A DNA stretch of 64,000 nt from Comamonadaceae bacterium (GCA_027484575.1 JAIXSQ010000013.1:248001-312000), one strand, 5' to 3'; shown: positions 17,215 to 26,162, counted from the first letter of the stretch. A program made the numbers and translations. The notes: generated by a model not told the origin, from the letters alone.

Positions 17215-17829
17215 ATGTTCGGCGTCACGGACTACGGCGCATTCGTTGCCGCCATCGTCATCTTCCTGGCGATTCCGGGCCCCGGAAACCTGGCCTTGGT
17301 GACCGCCACCGGGCAGGGCGGCTTGCGCGGCGGCCTGGCTGCCACGCTGGGCGTGATCGCCGGCGACCAGGTGCTGATGTGGGCCGCGGTGGCCGGCGTG
17401 GCCGCCTTGCTGCTGGCCTCGCCGGCGCTGTTCCAGGGCGTGCAATGGCTGGGCGCCGCCTACCTCGCCTGGCTGGGCCTGCGGATGCTGCTGGCCAAGC
17501 CGGGCGCCGCCCCGGTGCTCACCATGCGGCCGGGCCACTGGTTCCGCCAGACCGCGCTCATCACCCTGCTCAACCCCAAGGCGATCGTCTTCTACATGGC
17601 CTTCTTCCCGCTGTTCGTCGATCCGGCCCGGCACCAGGGGCTGGCCACCTTCGCCTTCATGGCCGTGACCGTGGCGGCGCTGACCTTCGCCTATGGCGTG
17701 GCCGCGACCGTGATCACCCACCGCATGGCCAGCCGCCTGAAGGCCGACCCCCGCATCGGGCGGGTGCTCGAGAAGCTGGCCGGCGCCTGCCTGCTGGGCT
17801 TCGGCGTCAAGCTGGCCGTGGGACGGTGA
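17215..17829 (+). CDS. LysE/RhtB-family exporter
   Basis: 204 residues with about six hydrophobic helices. The N-terminal AAIVIFLAIPGPGNLALVTATGQGGLRGGLAATLGV is the LysE signature (PGPxN), and ALITLLNPKAIVFYMAFFP is the second conserved block. The family exports amino acids or small metabolites across the inner membrane; the substrate here is unknown. It sits between rsmG (37 bp) and parA (5 bp) and is probably co-transcribed. Its place inside the partition operon appears typical of this bacterial family. Confidence 0.9.
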   Translation: MFGVTDYGAFVAAIVIFLAIPGPGNLALVTATGQGGLRGGLAATLGVIAGDQVLMWAAVAGVAALLLASPALFQGVQWLGAAYLAWLGLRMLLAKPGAAPVLTMRPGHWFRQTALITLLNPKAIVFYMAFFPLFVDPARHQGLATFAFMAVTVAALTFAYGVAATVITHRMASRLKADPRIGRVLEKLAGACLLGFGVKLAVGR

Positions 17830-17834
17830 CCGCC

Positions 17835-18626
17835 ATGGCAAGGATCTTCTGTGTCGCGAACCAGAAGGGTGGGGTGGGCAAGACCACCACCACCGTGAAC
17901 CTGGCCGCCGGCCTGGCCAAGGTCGGCCAGCGCGTGCTGATGGTGGACCTGGACCCGCAGGGCAACGCCACCATGGGCTCGGGCGTGGACAAGCGCCAGC
18001 TGCAGCTGACCGTCTACGACGTGCTGCTCGAGTCGGCCACCGTCGCCGAGGCGCGCGTGCGCAGCCCGCGGCTGGTGGAGGCCGGTTGCGGCTACGACGT
18101 TCTCGGCGCCAACCGCGAGCTGGCCGGCGCCGAGGTCGAGCTGGTCGACCAGGAACGGCGCGAGAAGCGCCTGCGCGAGGCGCTGGCCACCGTGGCCGGC
18201 GAGTACGACTTCATCCTCGTCGACTGCCCGCCGGCCCTGTCGCTGCTCACCCTCAACGGCTTGTGCGCCGCGCACGGCGTGATCGTGCCGATGCAGTGCG
18301 AGTACTTCGCGCTCGAAGGCCTGACCGACCTGGTCAACACCATCAAGCAGGTGCACGCCAACCTGAACAAGGACCTGCAGATCATCGGCCTGCTGCGCGT
18401 GATGTTCGACCCGCGCATCACGCTGCAGCAGCAGGTGAGCGACCAGCTCAAGGCCCACTTCGCCGAGAAGGTGTTCGACACCGTGATCCCGCGCAACGTG
18501 CGGCTGGCCGAGGCGCCCAGCTACGGCCTGCCCGGCGTGGTGTTCGATGCGTCGGCGCGCGGCAGCCTGGCCTTCGTCGAGTTCGCGCGCGAGATGGTGG
18601 CGCGCGTGCAGAAGATGCCCGGATGA
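17835..18626 (+). CDS. parA: Chromosome-partitioning ATPase ParA
   Basis: 263 residues. Deviant Walker A motif CVANQKGGVGKTTTTVNLAAGLA with the signature Lys, A' motif VLMVDLDPQGNATMGSG and Walker B FILVDCPPALSLLTLNG. This is the short chromosomal (Soj) type without an N-terminal DNA-binding domain. It forms ATP-dependent dimers on DNA and moves ParB-parS complexes during chromosome segregation. Its stop overlaps the next ORF (ATGA), which lies between parA and parB. The nearby parS sites confirm a working partition locus. Confidence 0.97.
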   Translation: MARIFCVANQKGGVGKTTTTVNLAAGLAKVGQRVLMVDLDPQGNATMGSGVDKRQLQLTVYDVLLESATVAEARVRSPRLVEAGCGYDVLGANRELAGAEVELVDQERREKRLREALATVAGEYDFILVDCPPALSLLTLNGLCAAHGVIVPMQCEYFALEGLTDLVNTIKQVHANLNKDLQIIGLLRVMFDPRITLQQQVSDQLKAHFAEKVFDTVIPRNVRLAEAPSYGLPGVVFDASARGSLAFVEFAREMVARVQKMPG

Positions 18627-19162
18627 AGCCCGCCAACGTCCTGGTGCTGCCCGGCTGGCAGGGCAGCGGCCCGCAGCACTGGCAGACGCTGTGGGAGCAG
18701 CGCCACGGCTACACCCGCGTCGAGCAGCACGACTGGATGCGGCCGCTGCGCGGCGACTGGATCGCCCGGCTCGAAGACCAGGTGCTGGCGGCCGACGAGC
18801 CCGTGGTGTTCGCCGCGCACAGCCTGGGCTGCATCCTGGTGGCCGCCTGGGCCTCGGTGTCGCGCAGCACCGCCCGCGTCCGCGGCGCGCTGCTGGTGGC
18901 GCCCGGCGACGTCGAGCGCGAGGAGCTGCAGGGGCCGCTGCACAGCTGGTCCCCGGTGCCGCGCGACCACCTGCCGTTCCGCAGCGTGCTGGTGGCCAGC
19001 CGCAACGACCCGTACTGCAGCGACCACCGCGCCGCCGGCTTCGCGCAGGCCTGGGGCAGCCAGTGCATCGACCTGGGCGATTGCGGCCACATCAATGCCG
19101 ATTCCCACCTGGGCAGCTGGCCGGAAGGCCATGTGCTGCTGCAGGACCTGATGAAGGACTGA
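18623..19162 (+). CDS. RBBP9/YdeN-family alpha/beta hydrolase
   Basis: 179 residues, the standard length of this small serine-hydrolase family. N-terminal VLVLPGWQGSGPQHWQTLWE is the family hallmark. Nucleophile Ser in FAAHSLGCILVAAWA (about residue 68), acid near NDPYCS and catalytic His in DCGHINADSHLGSW. The physiological substrate is unknown. It overlaps parA by ATGA and ends 7 bp before parB, so it is translated within the partition operon. Whether it has any role in segregation is open. Confidence 0.9.
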   Translation: MKPANVLVLPGWQGSGPQHWQTLWEQRHGYTRVEQHDWMRPLRGDWIARLEDQVLAADEPVVFAAHSLGCILVAAWASVSRSTARVRGALLVAPGDVEREELQGPLHSWSPVPRDHLPFRSVLVASRNDPYCSDHRAAGFAQAWGSQCIDLGDCGHINADSHLGSWPEGHVLLQDLMKD

Positions 19163-19169
19163 GACAGAG

Positions 19170-20099
19170 ATGGCGACGAAGAAACCCAAGGGCCTGGGAC
19201 GCGGGCTCGAAGCCCTGCTGGGCCCCGCCGCGACGCCGGTCGCTGCCGCCGATGCCCCGGCCAGCCCCCCGAGCGGCACGCCCGGCATGCTGGCGCTGGA
19301 CGCGCTCGTGCCCGGCATGTACCAGCCGCGCACCCGGATGGACGAGGGCGCGCTCTACGAGCTGGCCGAGAGCATCAAGGCCCAGGGCATCATGCAGCCC
19401 ATCCTCGTGCGCAAGCTCGGCGAGGGCCCGCATGCCGGCAAGCACGAGATCATCGCGGGCGAGCGGCGCTTCCGGGCCGCGAAACTGGCCGGCCTGGACA
19501 GCGTGCCGGTGCTGGTGCGCGACGTGCCCGACGAGGCTGCCGCGGCCATGGCGCTGATCGAGAACATCCAGCGCGAAGACCTCAACCCGCTGGAAGAAGC
19601 CCAAGGCCTGCAACGCTTGGTGCGTGAGTTCGGGCTCACCCACGAGCAGGCGGCGCAGGCCGTCGGCCGCTCGCGCAGTGCGGCCTCCAACCTGCTGCGG
19701 CTGCTCAACCTGGCCGAGCCGGTGCAGACCATGCTGATGGCCGGCGACCTCGACATGGGCCACGCCCGCGCCCTGCTGGCGTTGGAGAAGGCCGCCCAGA
19801 TCACGGCCGCCAACCAGATCGCGGCCAGGAAGCTTTCGGTGCGCGAGGCCGAGGGCCTGGCCAAGAAGATCGGCGCCGAGTTCAACCTGGTCTCGCCCAA
19901 GCCCAAGAAGGACAAGTCCCGCGACCTGCGCCGCGTCGAGGAAGAGCTGTCTGACCTGCTCACCGCCGAGGTCGAGGTCCGGGTCAAGAAGCGGGTCAAG
20001 CGCCACGGCCGCGTCGAGGAGATGGGCGAGCTGGCCATCCGCTTCGGCTCCCTGGACGAACTCAATGGACTGATCGACCGGTTGCGCGGACAGTCCTGA
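19170..20099 (+). CDS. parB: Chromosome-partitioning protein ParB
   Basis: 309 residues. A ParA-interacting N-terminus (KKPKGLGRGLEALLG), then the ParB/Srx CTP-binding domain with LVPGMYQPRTRMD and IIAGERRFRAAKLAGL (about residues 95-110), the helix-turn-helix LTHEQAAQAVGRSRSAASNLLRL (about 157-180) and a C-terminal dimerisation part. It binds parS, spreads as a CTP-gated clamp and recruits SMC/ParA. Three parS-type sites are found 2.1-3.2 kb upstream. It ends the operon; the following gene has its own Shine-Dalgarno. Confidence 0.97.
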   Translation: MATKKPKGLGRGLEALLGPAATPVAAADAPASPPSGTPGMLALDALVPGMYQPRTRMDEGALYELAESIKAQGIMQPILVRKLGEGPHAGKHEIIAGERRFRAAKLAGLDSVPVLVRDVPDEAAAAMALIENIQREDLNPLEEAQGLQRLVREFGLTHEQAAQAVGRSRSAASNLLRLLNLAEPVQTMLMAGDLDMGHARALLALEKAAQITAANQIAARKLSVREAEGLAKKIGAEFNLVSPKPKKDKSRDLRRVEEELSDLLTAEVEVRVKKRVKRHGRVEEMGELAIRFGSLDELNGLIDRLRGQS

Positions 20100-20122
20100 T
20101 CCACCCACCCGAGGAGCACGCC

Positions 20123-21412
20123 ATGCGCCACGCGATCCGCACGACCCTGCTGGCCAGCACCGCCCTGCTGGCCCTTGCCGCCCACGCCCAGGGCACGGTG
20201 AAGCCACCCAAGGTGCAGCTGTGGATGGACGTGTCCACCGGCGGCATGGCCGGCATGCCCGAGATGCCCGCAGGCATGGGCGCGCTGGGCGGCCTGTTCG
20301 GCGGCGGCGCACGCAGCGCGTTGGGCGGATCGCCCACCACCTACGGCCAGGCCCGCGGCATGACCGTGATGCCGCCGCGCGTGCTGGACATCGCGCTGCT
20401 CAACACCCTGCGGCCCGGCCAAGAGGCGCAGCAGCAGATCCCGCCGGGCATGCGCATGGGCGACGCCCTGCCGCTGGTGCCGCCCCGTCCCGAGGCCGCG
20501 CCGCGCGAGCGCGAGCCGGGCGAGGTCGAGGAGATGCCGCGCGAGCGGCCCAAGGGCCGCGTGCTGGTGTACTGGGGCTGCGGCGCCGAGGTGCGCCGTG
20601 GCCAGCCGCGCGTGATCGACCTGGCGCGCGGCAACCCGGCCGACTATGCGGGTGCGTTCGCCGGCCGCTACGTGCCCGACCGCGGCGCCCGCGTGACGCC
20701 GCAGCATGCGCTGTACCCGAACGAGAAGAACCGCGTGCAGCTGGCCGCGGGCAGTTCGTTGGCGGGCGAGCACCGCATCCAGGGCGAGGCGATCCCCGCC
20801 GCGATGCGCTTCACCCTGGGCGCGGCGCAGGACCTGATGCCGGCCATCGCGCTGCAGGCCCGCGGCCGGCTGCAGGACAGCGTGCCGCTGCAGTGGGCCA
20901 CCGTGCCCAATGCCCGCGCCTACTACCTGCATGCCATGGGGCAGGTGGGCGACGACCTGGTGCTGTGGTCCAGCGCCGAGACCGGCGACACCGGCATGGG
21001 CCTGTTCGACTACCTGCCCAACGCCACCATCGACCGCTGGGTGCGCGACGCGGTGCTGCTCAAGCCCGAGACCACGTCCTGCGCCGTGCCCCGAGGCATC
21101 TATGGCGGCGCGCAGGGCGCGATGGTCCGCATGATGGCTTACGGTGGCGAGAGCAACTTCGCGCACCCGCCGCGGCCGGCCGACCCCAAGGCCACCTGGG
21201 AGCCCGAGTGGGCCGTGCGCGTGCGGGTCAAGGCCAGCACCATGGCGATGCTGGGCGAGGAGGGCGCGATGCCCGGTATGGCCGGCGGCGGCATGCCCGC
21301 CGGCACCGAGCCGCAGCCCGCGCCGGCGGCGCCGGTCAACCCCGTGCAGGGCGTCATCGAGGGTGTGGTGCCCGGCGCGGCCGGCGTGCTGCGGGGGCTG
21401 TTCGGGCGCTGA
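20123..21412 (+). CDS. Secreted protein of unknown function
   Basis: 429 residues that I do not recognise. A clear signal peptide (RTTLLASTALLALAAHA, then QGTVK). The next segment is rich in Met, Gly and Pro (GMAGMPEMPAGMGALGGLFGGG), then comes an acidic/Pro/Arg linker. A more ordered central region (GRVLVYWGCGAEVRRGQPRV, VPLQWATVPNARAYYLHAMG) has a W-x-x-V-x-x-A-x-x-Y pattern like a carbohydrate/Ig-like sandwich. Only two cysteines (about residues 153 and 330) are seen and could form a disulphide. It ends AAGVLRGLFGR. GAGGAG lies 7 bases before the ATG. Located 23 bp after parB but followed by its own terminator. Confidence 0.75.
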   Translation: MRHAIRTTLLASTALLALAAHAQGTVKPPKVQLWMDVSTGGMAGMPEMPAGMGALGGLFGGGARSALGGSPTTYGQARGMTVMPPRVLDIALLNTLRPGQEAQQQIPPGMRMGDALPLVPPRPEAAPREREPGEVEEMPRERPKGRVLVYWGCGAEVRRGQPRVIDLARGNPADYAGAFAGRYVPDRGARVTPQHALYPNEKNRVQLAAGSSLAGEHRIQGEAIPAAMRFTLGAAQDLMPAIALQARGRLQDSVPLQWATVPNARAYYLHAMGQVGDDLVLWSSAETGDTGMGLFDYLPNATIDRWVRDAVLLKPETTSCAVPRGIYGGAQGAMVRMMAYGGESNFAHPPRPADPKATWEPEWAVRVRVKASTMAMLGEEGAMPGMAGGGMPAGTEPQPAPAAPVNPVQGVIEGVVPGAAGVLRGLFGR

Positions 21413-21437
21413 ACGCACCGCGCAGCGCAGCATGACG

Positions 21438-21459
21438 AAGGGGGCCTCGCGGCCCCCTT
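21438..21459. terminator. Bidirectional intrinsic terminator
   Basis: Perfect 9-bp stem AAGGGGGCC/GGCCCCCTT with a TCGC tetraloop, lying between the convergent stops at 21412 and 21490. The short T/A tracts at each end suit both strands. Confidence 0.8.
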
Positions 21460-21489
21460 GTCGTTGGTGCCCGGCCTGGGCTGCCGCGC

Positions 21490-22917
21490 TCAGAGCGCGA
21501 AGATCTTGCCCGGGTTCAGGATGTTCTTCGGGTCGAGTGCGCGCTTGATGGTGCGCATCATGTCGATCGCGCCGGCGCCGGCCTCGTCGACCAGGAAGCC
21601 CATCTTGTGCAGGCCCACGCCGTGCTCGCCGGTGCAGGTGCCGCCCAGCCGCAGCGCGCGCGCCACCAGGCTGTGGTTCAGGCCCTCGGCGACCTCGCGC
21701 TCCTTCGGATCGTCGGGGTTCAGCAGGTAGCCGAAGTGGAAGTTGCCGTCGCCCACGTGGCCGACCAGGAAGTAGGGCAGGCCGCTGGCGTCGGCCTCGG
21801 CCACCGAGTCGAGCAGGCAGTCGGCCAAGCGCGAGATCGGCACGCAGGTGTCGGTGCTGATCGCGCGGCAGCCGGGGCGCGACTGGATCGCGGCGAAGTA
21901 GGCGTTGTGCCGCGCGGTCCACAGGCGGGTGCGCTCCTCCGGCGTGGTGGCCCACTCGAAGGCATTGCCCCCGAACTCGGCCGCGATCTCCTGCACCGTC
22001 TCGGCCTGCTCCTTCACGCCGGCGGGCGAGCCATGGAACTCCATCAGCAGCATGGGCTCCTCGCGCAGGCCCAGCTTGGCGTAGGCGTTGACCATGCGCA
22101 CCGTGTTCTGGTCGATCAGCTCCACGCGGGCGATCGGCACGCCCAGCTGGATCACCTGGATCACCGAGCGCACCGCGGCCTCGATGCTGGGGAACGAGCA
22201 GATGGCCGCGCTGATCGCCTCGGGCAGCGGGTACAGCCGCAGCGTGATCTCGGTCAGGATGCCCAGCGTGCCTTCGCTGCCCACCATCAGCCGGGTGAGG
22301 TCGTAGCCGGCCGAGGACTTTTTGGCACGGGTGCCGGTGCGGATCACCTCGCCGCTGGCGGTCACCACCTCCAGGCCCAGCACGTTCTCGCGCATGGTGC
22401 CGTAGCGCACCGCGTTCGTGCCCGAGGCGCGGGTGGCGCTCATGCCGCCGAGCGTGGCGTCGGCCCCGGGGTCGATCGGGAAGAACAGGCCGGTGGACTT
22501 GATCTCCTCGTTCAGCTGCTTGCGGGTGACGCCCGGCTGCACGGTGACGGTCAGGTCCTCGGGGTTGATGGCCAGCACCTTGTTCATGCGGCCCAGGTCG
22601 ATGCTGATGCCGCCCTGCACGGCCAGCAGGTGGCCCTCCAGCGAGGAGCCGACACCGAAGGGGATCACCGGCACGCCGTGCGCATCGCACAGCGCCACCG
22701 CGTCGGCCACGTCGCGGGTGCTCTCGGCGAACACCACGGCGGCCGGCGGCGGCACGGTGGTGAAGGCCGACTCGTCGCGGCCGTGCTGCTCGCGCACCAC
22801 GAGCGCGGTGGAGCACTGCGCGCCGAAGCGGGCGACGAGGGCGTCGAGGAAGGCCTGCGGCACCTGGCGCTGGTTGACTTCGGGGACCAGGTGCGAGAGG
22901 GCGGTGGGGGCGTTCAT
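21490..22917 (-). CDS. FAD-binding oxidase, D-lactate dehydrogenase (cytochrome)/GlcD-like
   Basis: 475 residues of the vanillyl-alcohol-oxidase/PCMH flavoprotein family. FAD domain: VPVIPFGVGSSLEGHL, TVTVQPGVTRKQLNE, GLFFPIDPGADATLGGMSAT and LMVGSEGTLGILTEITLRL. The C-terminal cap has VGHVGDGNFHFGYLLNP (His residues of the active site) and GTCTGEHGVGLHKMGFL, ending ALDPKNILNPGKIF. These match D-lactate dehydrogenase and glycolate oxidase GlcD. With no glcE/glcF neighbours, a stand-alone D-2-hydroxyacid (D-lactate) dehydrogenase feeding the respiratory chain is favoured. AGGAGA precedes the ATG at 22917. Confidence 0.88.
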   Translation of the reverse strand: MNAPTALSHLVPEVNQRQVPQAFLDALVARFGAQCSTALVVREQHGRDESAFTTVPPPAAVVFAESTRDVADAVALCDAHGVPVIPFGVGSSLEGHLLAVQGGISIDLGRMNKVLAINPEDLTVTVQPGVTRKQLNEEIKSTGLFFPIDPGADATLGGMSATRASGTNAVRYGTMRENVLGLEVVTASGEVIRTGTRAKKSSAGYDLTRLMVGSEGTLGILTEITLRLYPLPEAISAAICSFPSIEAAVRSVIQVIQLGVPIARVELIDQNTVRMVNAYAKLGLREEPMLLMEFHGSPAGVKEQAETVQEIAAEFGGNAFEWATTPEERTRLWTARHNAYFAAIQSRPGCRAISTDTCVPISRLADCLLDSVAEADASGLPYFLVGHVGDGNFHFGYLLNPDDPKEREVAEGLNHSLVARALRLGGTCTGEHGVGLHKMGFLVDEAGAGAIDMMRTIKRALDPKNILNPGKIFAL

Positions 22918-23007
22918 GGCATGTCTCCTGCGCGAGCCGGGCATCTTACGCGCCGCCCCGTGGCCCCGCCCCTGTGGAGACCCGCACCGCTGCCGCGGGC
23001 CGGACGC

Positions 23008-23823
23008 TCAGCGCATCGCCTCGCGCAGTTCGCCGGGCGAGATCCAGCCGTCTCGGTTGCGGTCCACCTCCTCGAAGGGCAGCGTGGGCGGCAGCAGCCG
23101 CAGCGCCTCGGCCCGGCTGAGCAGGCGGTCGCCGTTGCCGTCGGCCTGCAGGAACAGCGCCTCCACCTGCAGCGCGGTGACCGGGCCGGCACCCATGCCG
23201 CCGCTGCCACCGCCGCCGCCGCCCGATCCGCTGACGGCCGCGCCCGCCGCGCCCAGCACCGCCGTGGGGTCCTGCGGCGCTTCGGCGGGGATGCGCACCA
23301 CCCCGCGCGTCGAGCTGTTGCCGAAGGTCGTGCCCGGCACCACCACGGGCGGTGCGAGGGTCGACGTGGGGCCCACCGTCACCGGGCCCGCGCCGGTGTT
23401 GTTCCCGAAGCCGGGCGCGCCACCGGCGGTGCCGCCCGGCGAGCCCTGCGCCAGCCCCGGTGTCGTGCCGCTGCCCGGCAGCCCGAGCGTGCCGCCCGAG
23501 ATGCCACCGGCGTTGCCCGCGGCCGCGGCATTGCCGCCGGTCGCCGAGCCGGAAAACCCTCCCGTGTTCGCCTGGCCCGAGAAGCTGCCGCCACTGCCCA
23601 CGCCCCCGAAGCCCCCGGTGCCGCCGGCCCCGCCGGTGCCCACGCCGCCGAAGCCGCCCACGCTGCCGCCTCCGCCCGCGGCCGTGCCCGCGCCGCCACC
23701 CGCGGCCGTGCCGCGCGCCTGCGCCAGGGCCAGCGTGGCGATCAGGCACAGCGCCAGGGCCAGCAGCAGCGGCCCGGGCCGGGGCAGCCAGCGCACGAGG
23801 GGCGGAACGACGGGACGGGGCAT
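23008..23823 (-). CDS. Exported Gly-rich EF-hand protein
   Basis: 271 residues. An N-terminal signal or anchor (PLLLALALCLIATLALAQA) is followed by about 160 residues of Gly/Ala/Thr/Ser low complexity with repeated GGFGGVG and GGTGGFGG units. The C-terminus carries two adjacent EF-hand calcium loops: DGNGDRLLSRAE (about 230-241) and DRNRDGWISPGE (about 254-265), both with acidic residues at the coordinating positions. This suggests a secreted or surface calcium-binding protein with a flexible Gly-rich spacer; no function is known. CAGGAGA lies 6 bases before the ATG. The repeat content may vary in length between strains. Confidence 0.8.
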   Translation of the reverse strand: MPRPVVPPLVRWLPRPGPLLLALALCLIATLALAQARGTAAGGGAGTAAGGGGSVGGFGGVGTGGAGGTGGFGGVGSGGSFSGQANTGGFSGSATGGNAAAAGNAGGISGGTLGLPGSGTTPGLAQGSPGGTAGGAPGFGNNTGAGPVTVGPTSTLAPPVVVPGTTFGNSSTRGVVRIPAEAPQDPTAVLGAAGAAVSGSGGGGGGSGGMGAGPVTALQVEALFLQADGNGDRLLSRAEALRLLPPTLPFEEVDRNRDGWISPGELREAMR

Positions 23824-24032
23824 GGCGGTCTCCTGCGACCGGGCGCAGGCCGGTCCATCGCATGCTCGCGCCAGCCGTGGCCCGGCCGTTGTCGCTCGCG
23901 GCGGCAAGCGGCGTAGGACGGCAGCCACCCGCGCGCCGCGGGGCCATGGCGCACGGCGGCCGGTGCTCGCGGCGCCAGCCCGCACAATCCGCGGTTCGCA
24001 TCCGACCACCAACGACGAGGAGACCGCATTCC

Positions 24033-24605
24033 ATGGGCAAGCGCCTGACGCAGATCGCCACCCGCACCGGCGACGACGGCACCACCGGCCTGGGCGACAA
24101 CACCCGCGTGCCCAAGCACAGCCTGCGCGTCCAGGCCATGGGCGACGTCGACGAGCTCAATTCGCACATCGGCCTGCTGCTGTGCGAGCCGCTGCCCGAC
24201 GAGGTGCGCACGCTGCTGGTGGAGGTGCAGCACGAGCTGTTCAACCTGGGCGGCGAGCTGGCCATCCCGGGCTTCCAGCTGCTCAAGCCCGAGGCGCTGG
24301 GCGTGCTCGACGAGGCGCTGGCGCAGCACAACGCGCGCCTGCCCAAGCTCGAGGAGTTCATCCTGCCGGCGGGCTCGCGCGCCGCCTCGCAGGCCCATGT
24401 CTGCCGCACCGTGGCGCGCCGCGCCGAGCGCGCGGTGGTGGCGCTGGCCGGCACCGAGACCCTGCACGACACGCCGCAGCGCTACCTGAACCGCCTGTCC
24501 GACCTGCTGTTCGTGCTGGCGCGGGTGCTCAACCGCATGGACGGCGGCGACGACGTGTACTGGAAGAGCGAGAAGATCCGGCGGGGCGAGACGTCGGGGG
24601 ACTGA
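24033..24605 (+). CDS. PduO-type ATP:cob(I)alamin adenosyltransferase
   Basis: 190 residues, a trimeric cytosolic enzyme that converts cob(I)alamin to adenosylcobalamin. Seen: the N-terminal ATP-binding loop TRTGDDGTTGLGDN, VDELNSHIG, and SQAHVCRTVARRAERAVV followed by RYLNRLSDLLFVLAR, which hold the conserved Arg/Asn/Asp of the active site. AGGAG sits 10 bases before the ATG at 24033. It shows that the cell handles cobalamin, in line with the B12-dependent methionine synthase halves at the far end of the window. It stands alone, divergent from the EF-hand gene and followed by a palindromic repeat. Confidence 0.93.
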   Translation: MGKRLTQIATRTGDDGTTGLGDNTRVPKHSLRVQAMGDVDELNSHIGLLLCEPLPDEVRTLLVEVQHELFNLGGELAIPGFQLLKPEALGVLDEALAQHNARLPKLEEFILPAGSRAASQAHVCRTVARRAERAVVALAGTETLHDTPQRYLNRLSDLLFVLARVLNRMDGGDDVYWKSEKIRRGETSGD

Positions 24606-24620
24606 GTGCCGGCGGCCCTG

Positions 24621-24703
24621 CACCGTCATCCCCGCGCAGGCGGGGATCCACGCGCCACCCCCGCGCCGGATCGTGGATGCCCGCCTTCGCGGGCATGACG
24701 GTT
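24621..24703. repeat. REP-like palindromic repeat, site 2 (paired, inverted)
   Basis: Two hairpin units in opposite orientation: CACCGTCAT + CCCCGCGCAGGCGGGG + ATCCACG, then CGTGGAT + GCCCGCCTTCGCGGGC + ATGACGGT. The outer sequences CCGTCAT and ATGACGG are themselves inverted, giving one large cruciform-capable element. It separates convergent genes and may also act as a transcription barrier. Confidence 0.8.
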
Positions 24704-24722
24704 CAAGGGGTCGCGGCGCGCC

Positions 24723-26018
24723 TCAGCGCTGCGAACCGCCCTTGCTCAGCAGCGCGTACAGCAGGATCGCGCCGAAGGTCGCGGTGCCGATGCCGCCCAG
24801 GGCGAAGCCGCCGAACTTCAGGGTGAAGTCGCCGGTGCCCAGGATCAGGGTGATGGCGGCCACGAGCAGGTTCTTGTTGTCCGAGAAGTCGACCTTGTTG
24901 TCGACCCAGATCTTGGCGCCGGCCGCCGCGATCAGGCCGAACACCACGATCGACACGCCGCCCATGACCGGCAGCGGGATGGCCTGGATCACGGCGCCGA
25001 ACTTGGGCGAGAAGCCCAGCACGATCGCCAGCGCCGCGGCCACCACGAAGATCGCGGTCGAGTAGATCTTGGTGGCCGCCATCACGCCGATGTTCTCGGC
25101 ATAGGTGGTCACGCCGGTGCCGCCGGCGGCGCCGCTGACCATGGTGGCCACGCCGTCGCCGATGAAGGCACGGCCCATGTAGGCGTCCAGGTTGCGGCCG
25201 GTCATCGCGGTCACGGCCTTGATGTGGCCCAGGTTCTCGGCCACCAGGATCACCGCCACCGGCGCGATCAGCAGCATCGCGGGCCCGCTGAAGACCGGCG
25301 CGGCGAAGGCCGGCGCGCCGAACCAGGCGGCGTTCACGATGCCCGACAGGTCCATCGGCTTGCCCAGGCCCAGGCCGTTGGTGAGCACCGCGTAGACGAT
25401 GCTCGCCACGATCAGGCCGACCAGGATCAGCAGCCGCTGCACCATGCCGCGCGTGAACACCGCCACCAGCGCCACGCAGACGAAGGTGACCGCCTGCATC
25501 CAGCTGTCGAAGTTGCTGGCCGCCATGTTCTTGACCGGGATGCCGGCCAGGTTCAGGCCGATCACCGCCACCACCGCGCCGGTGACCACCGGGGGCATGA
25601 AGCGCTCGATCCAGCCGGTGCCGATGGCCTGCACCAGCAGGCCCACCAGGGTGTAGACCGCGCCGCAGGCGATGATGCCGCCCATCGCCACGCCGATGTT
25701 GCCGTTGGCGCCCTTGCCCGCGTACGCGGTGGCCGCGATCACCACGCCGATGAAGGCGAAGCTCGAGCCCAGGTAGCTGGGCACCCGGCCGCCGGTGATC
25801 AGGAAGAAGATCAGCGTGCCGATGCCGCTCATGAGGATGGCGAGGTTGGGATCGAACCCCATGAGGATCGGGGCCAGCACGGTGGCGCCGAACATGGCGA
25901 TCACGTGCTGCACGCCCATCACCGCGGTCTGCGGCCAGGGCAGCCGCTCCTCGGGCCCGATCACGCCGCCTTGCTGCAGCACCGTCGCGGGTTTCTCGAC
26001 CCAGCTGAACATCCCCAT
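24723..26018 (-). CDS. Nucleobase:cation symporter-2 family permease (UraA/RutG-like)
   Basis: 431 residues with about 14 hydrophobic segments. Seen: QTAVMGVQHVIAMFGATVLAP at the N-terminus, then the family motifs VAENLGHIKAVTAMTGRNLDA and VSGAAGGTGVTTYAENIGVMA, the latter being the substrate-site region of UraA-type carriers. It most likely takes up uracil or a related pyrimidine by proton symport. AGGAG is 5 bases before the ATG at 26018 (11 before an alternative ATG two codons on). No pyrimidine catabolic genes lie next to it. Confidence 0.9.
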   Translation of the reverse strand: MGMFSWVEKPATVLQQGGVIGPEERLPWPQTAVMGVQHVIAMFGATVLAPILMGFDPNLAILMSGIGTLIFFLITGGRVPSYLGSSFAFIGVVIAATAYAGKGANGNIGVAMGGIIACGAVYTLVGLLVQAIGTGWIERFMPPVVTGAVVAVIGLNLAGIPVKNMAASNFDSWMQAVTFVCVALVAVFTRGMVQRLLILVGLIVASIVYAVLTNGLGLGKPMDLSGIVNAAWFGAPAFAAPVFSGPAMLLIAPVAVILVAENLGHIKAVTAMTGRNLDAYMGRAFIGDGVATMVSGAAGGTGVTTYAENIGVMAATKIYSTAIFVVAAALAIVLGFSPKFGAVIQAIPLPVMGGVSIVVFGLIAAAGAKIWVDNKVDFSDNKNLLVAAITLILGTGDFTLKFGGFALGGIGTATFGAILLYALLSKGGSQR

Positions 26019-26162
26019 CTGAACTCCTCAGTGAAAAAAAGACGGGCGATGCTAAGCGCCAGACGTGCCAGCCACAAGCGATCGCGCGCTGGTGCGCGAC
26101 ATGCCGTCAGCCGGGGCGCAGCAAAGCGTTCGATCCGCAGCGCGCCGTGGCGCCGGCACGCG

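Noticed and set aside
19355..22816. Open minus-strand frame of over 1,100 codons
   Set aside because: It crosses parB, the secreted protein, a terminator and the flavoprotein gene out of frame; no domain is visible and it contradicts several firm genes.
21607..23916. Open plus-strand frame of about 770 codons opposite the flavoprotein and EF-hand genes
   Set aside because: Shadow composition (His, Gln, Ala, Gly, Arg) and no family signature; the minus-strand genes have full motifs and ribosome binding sites.
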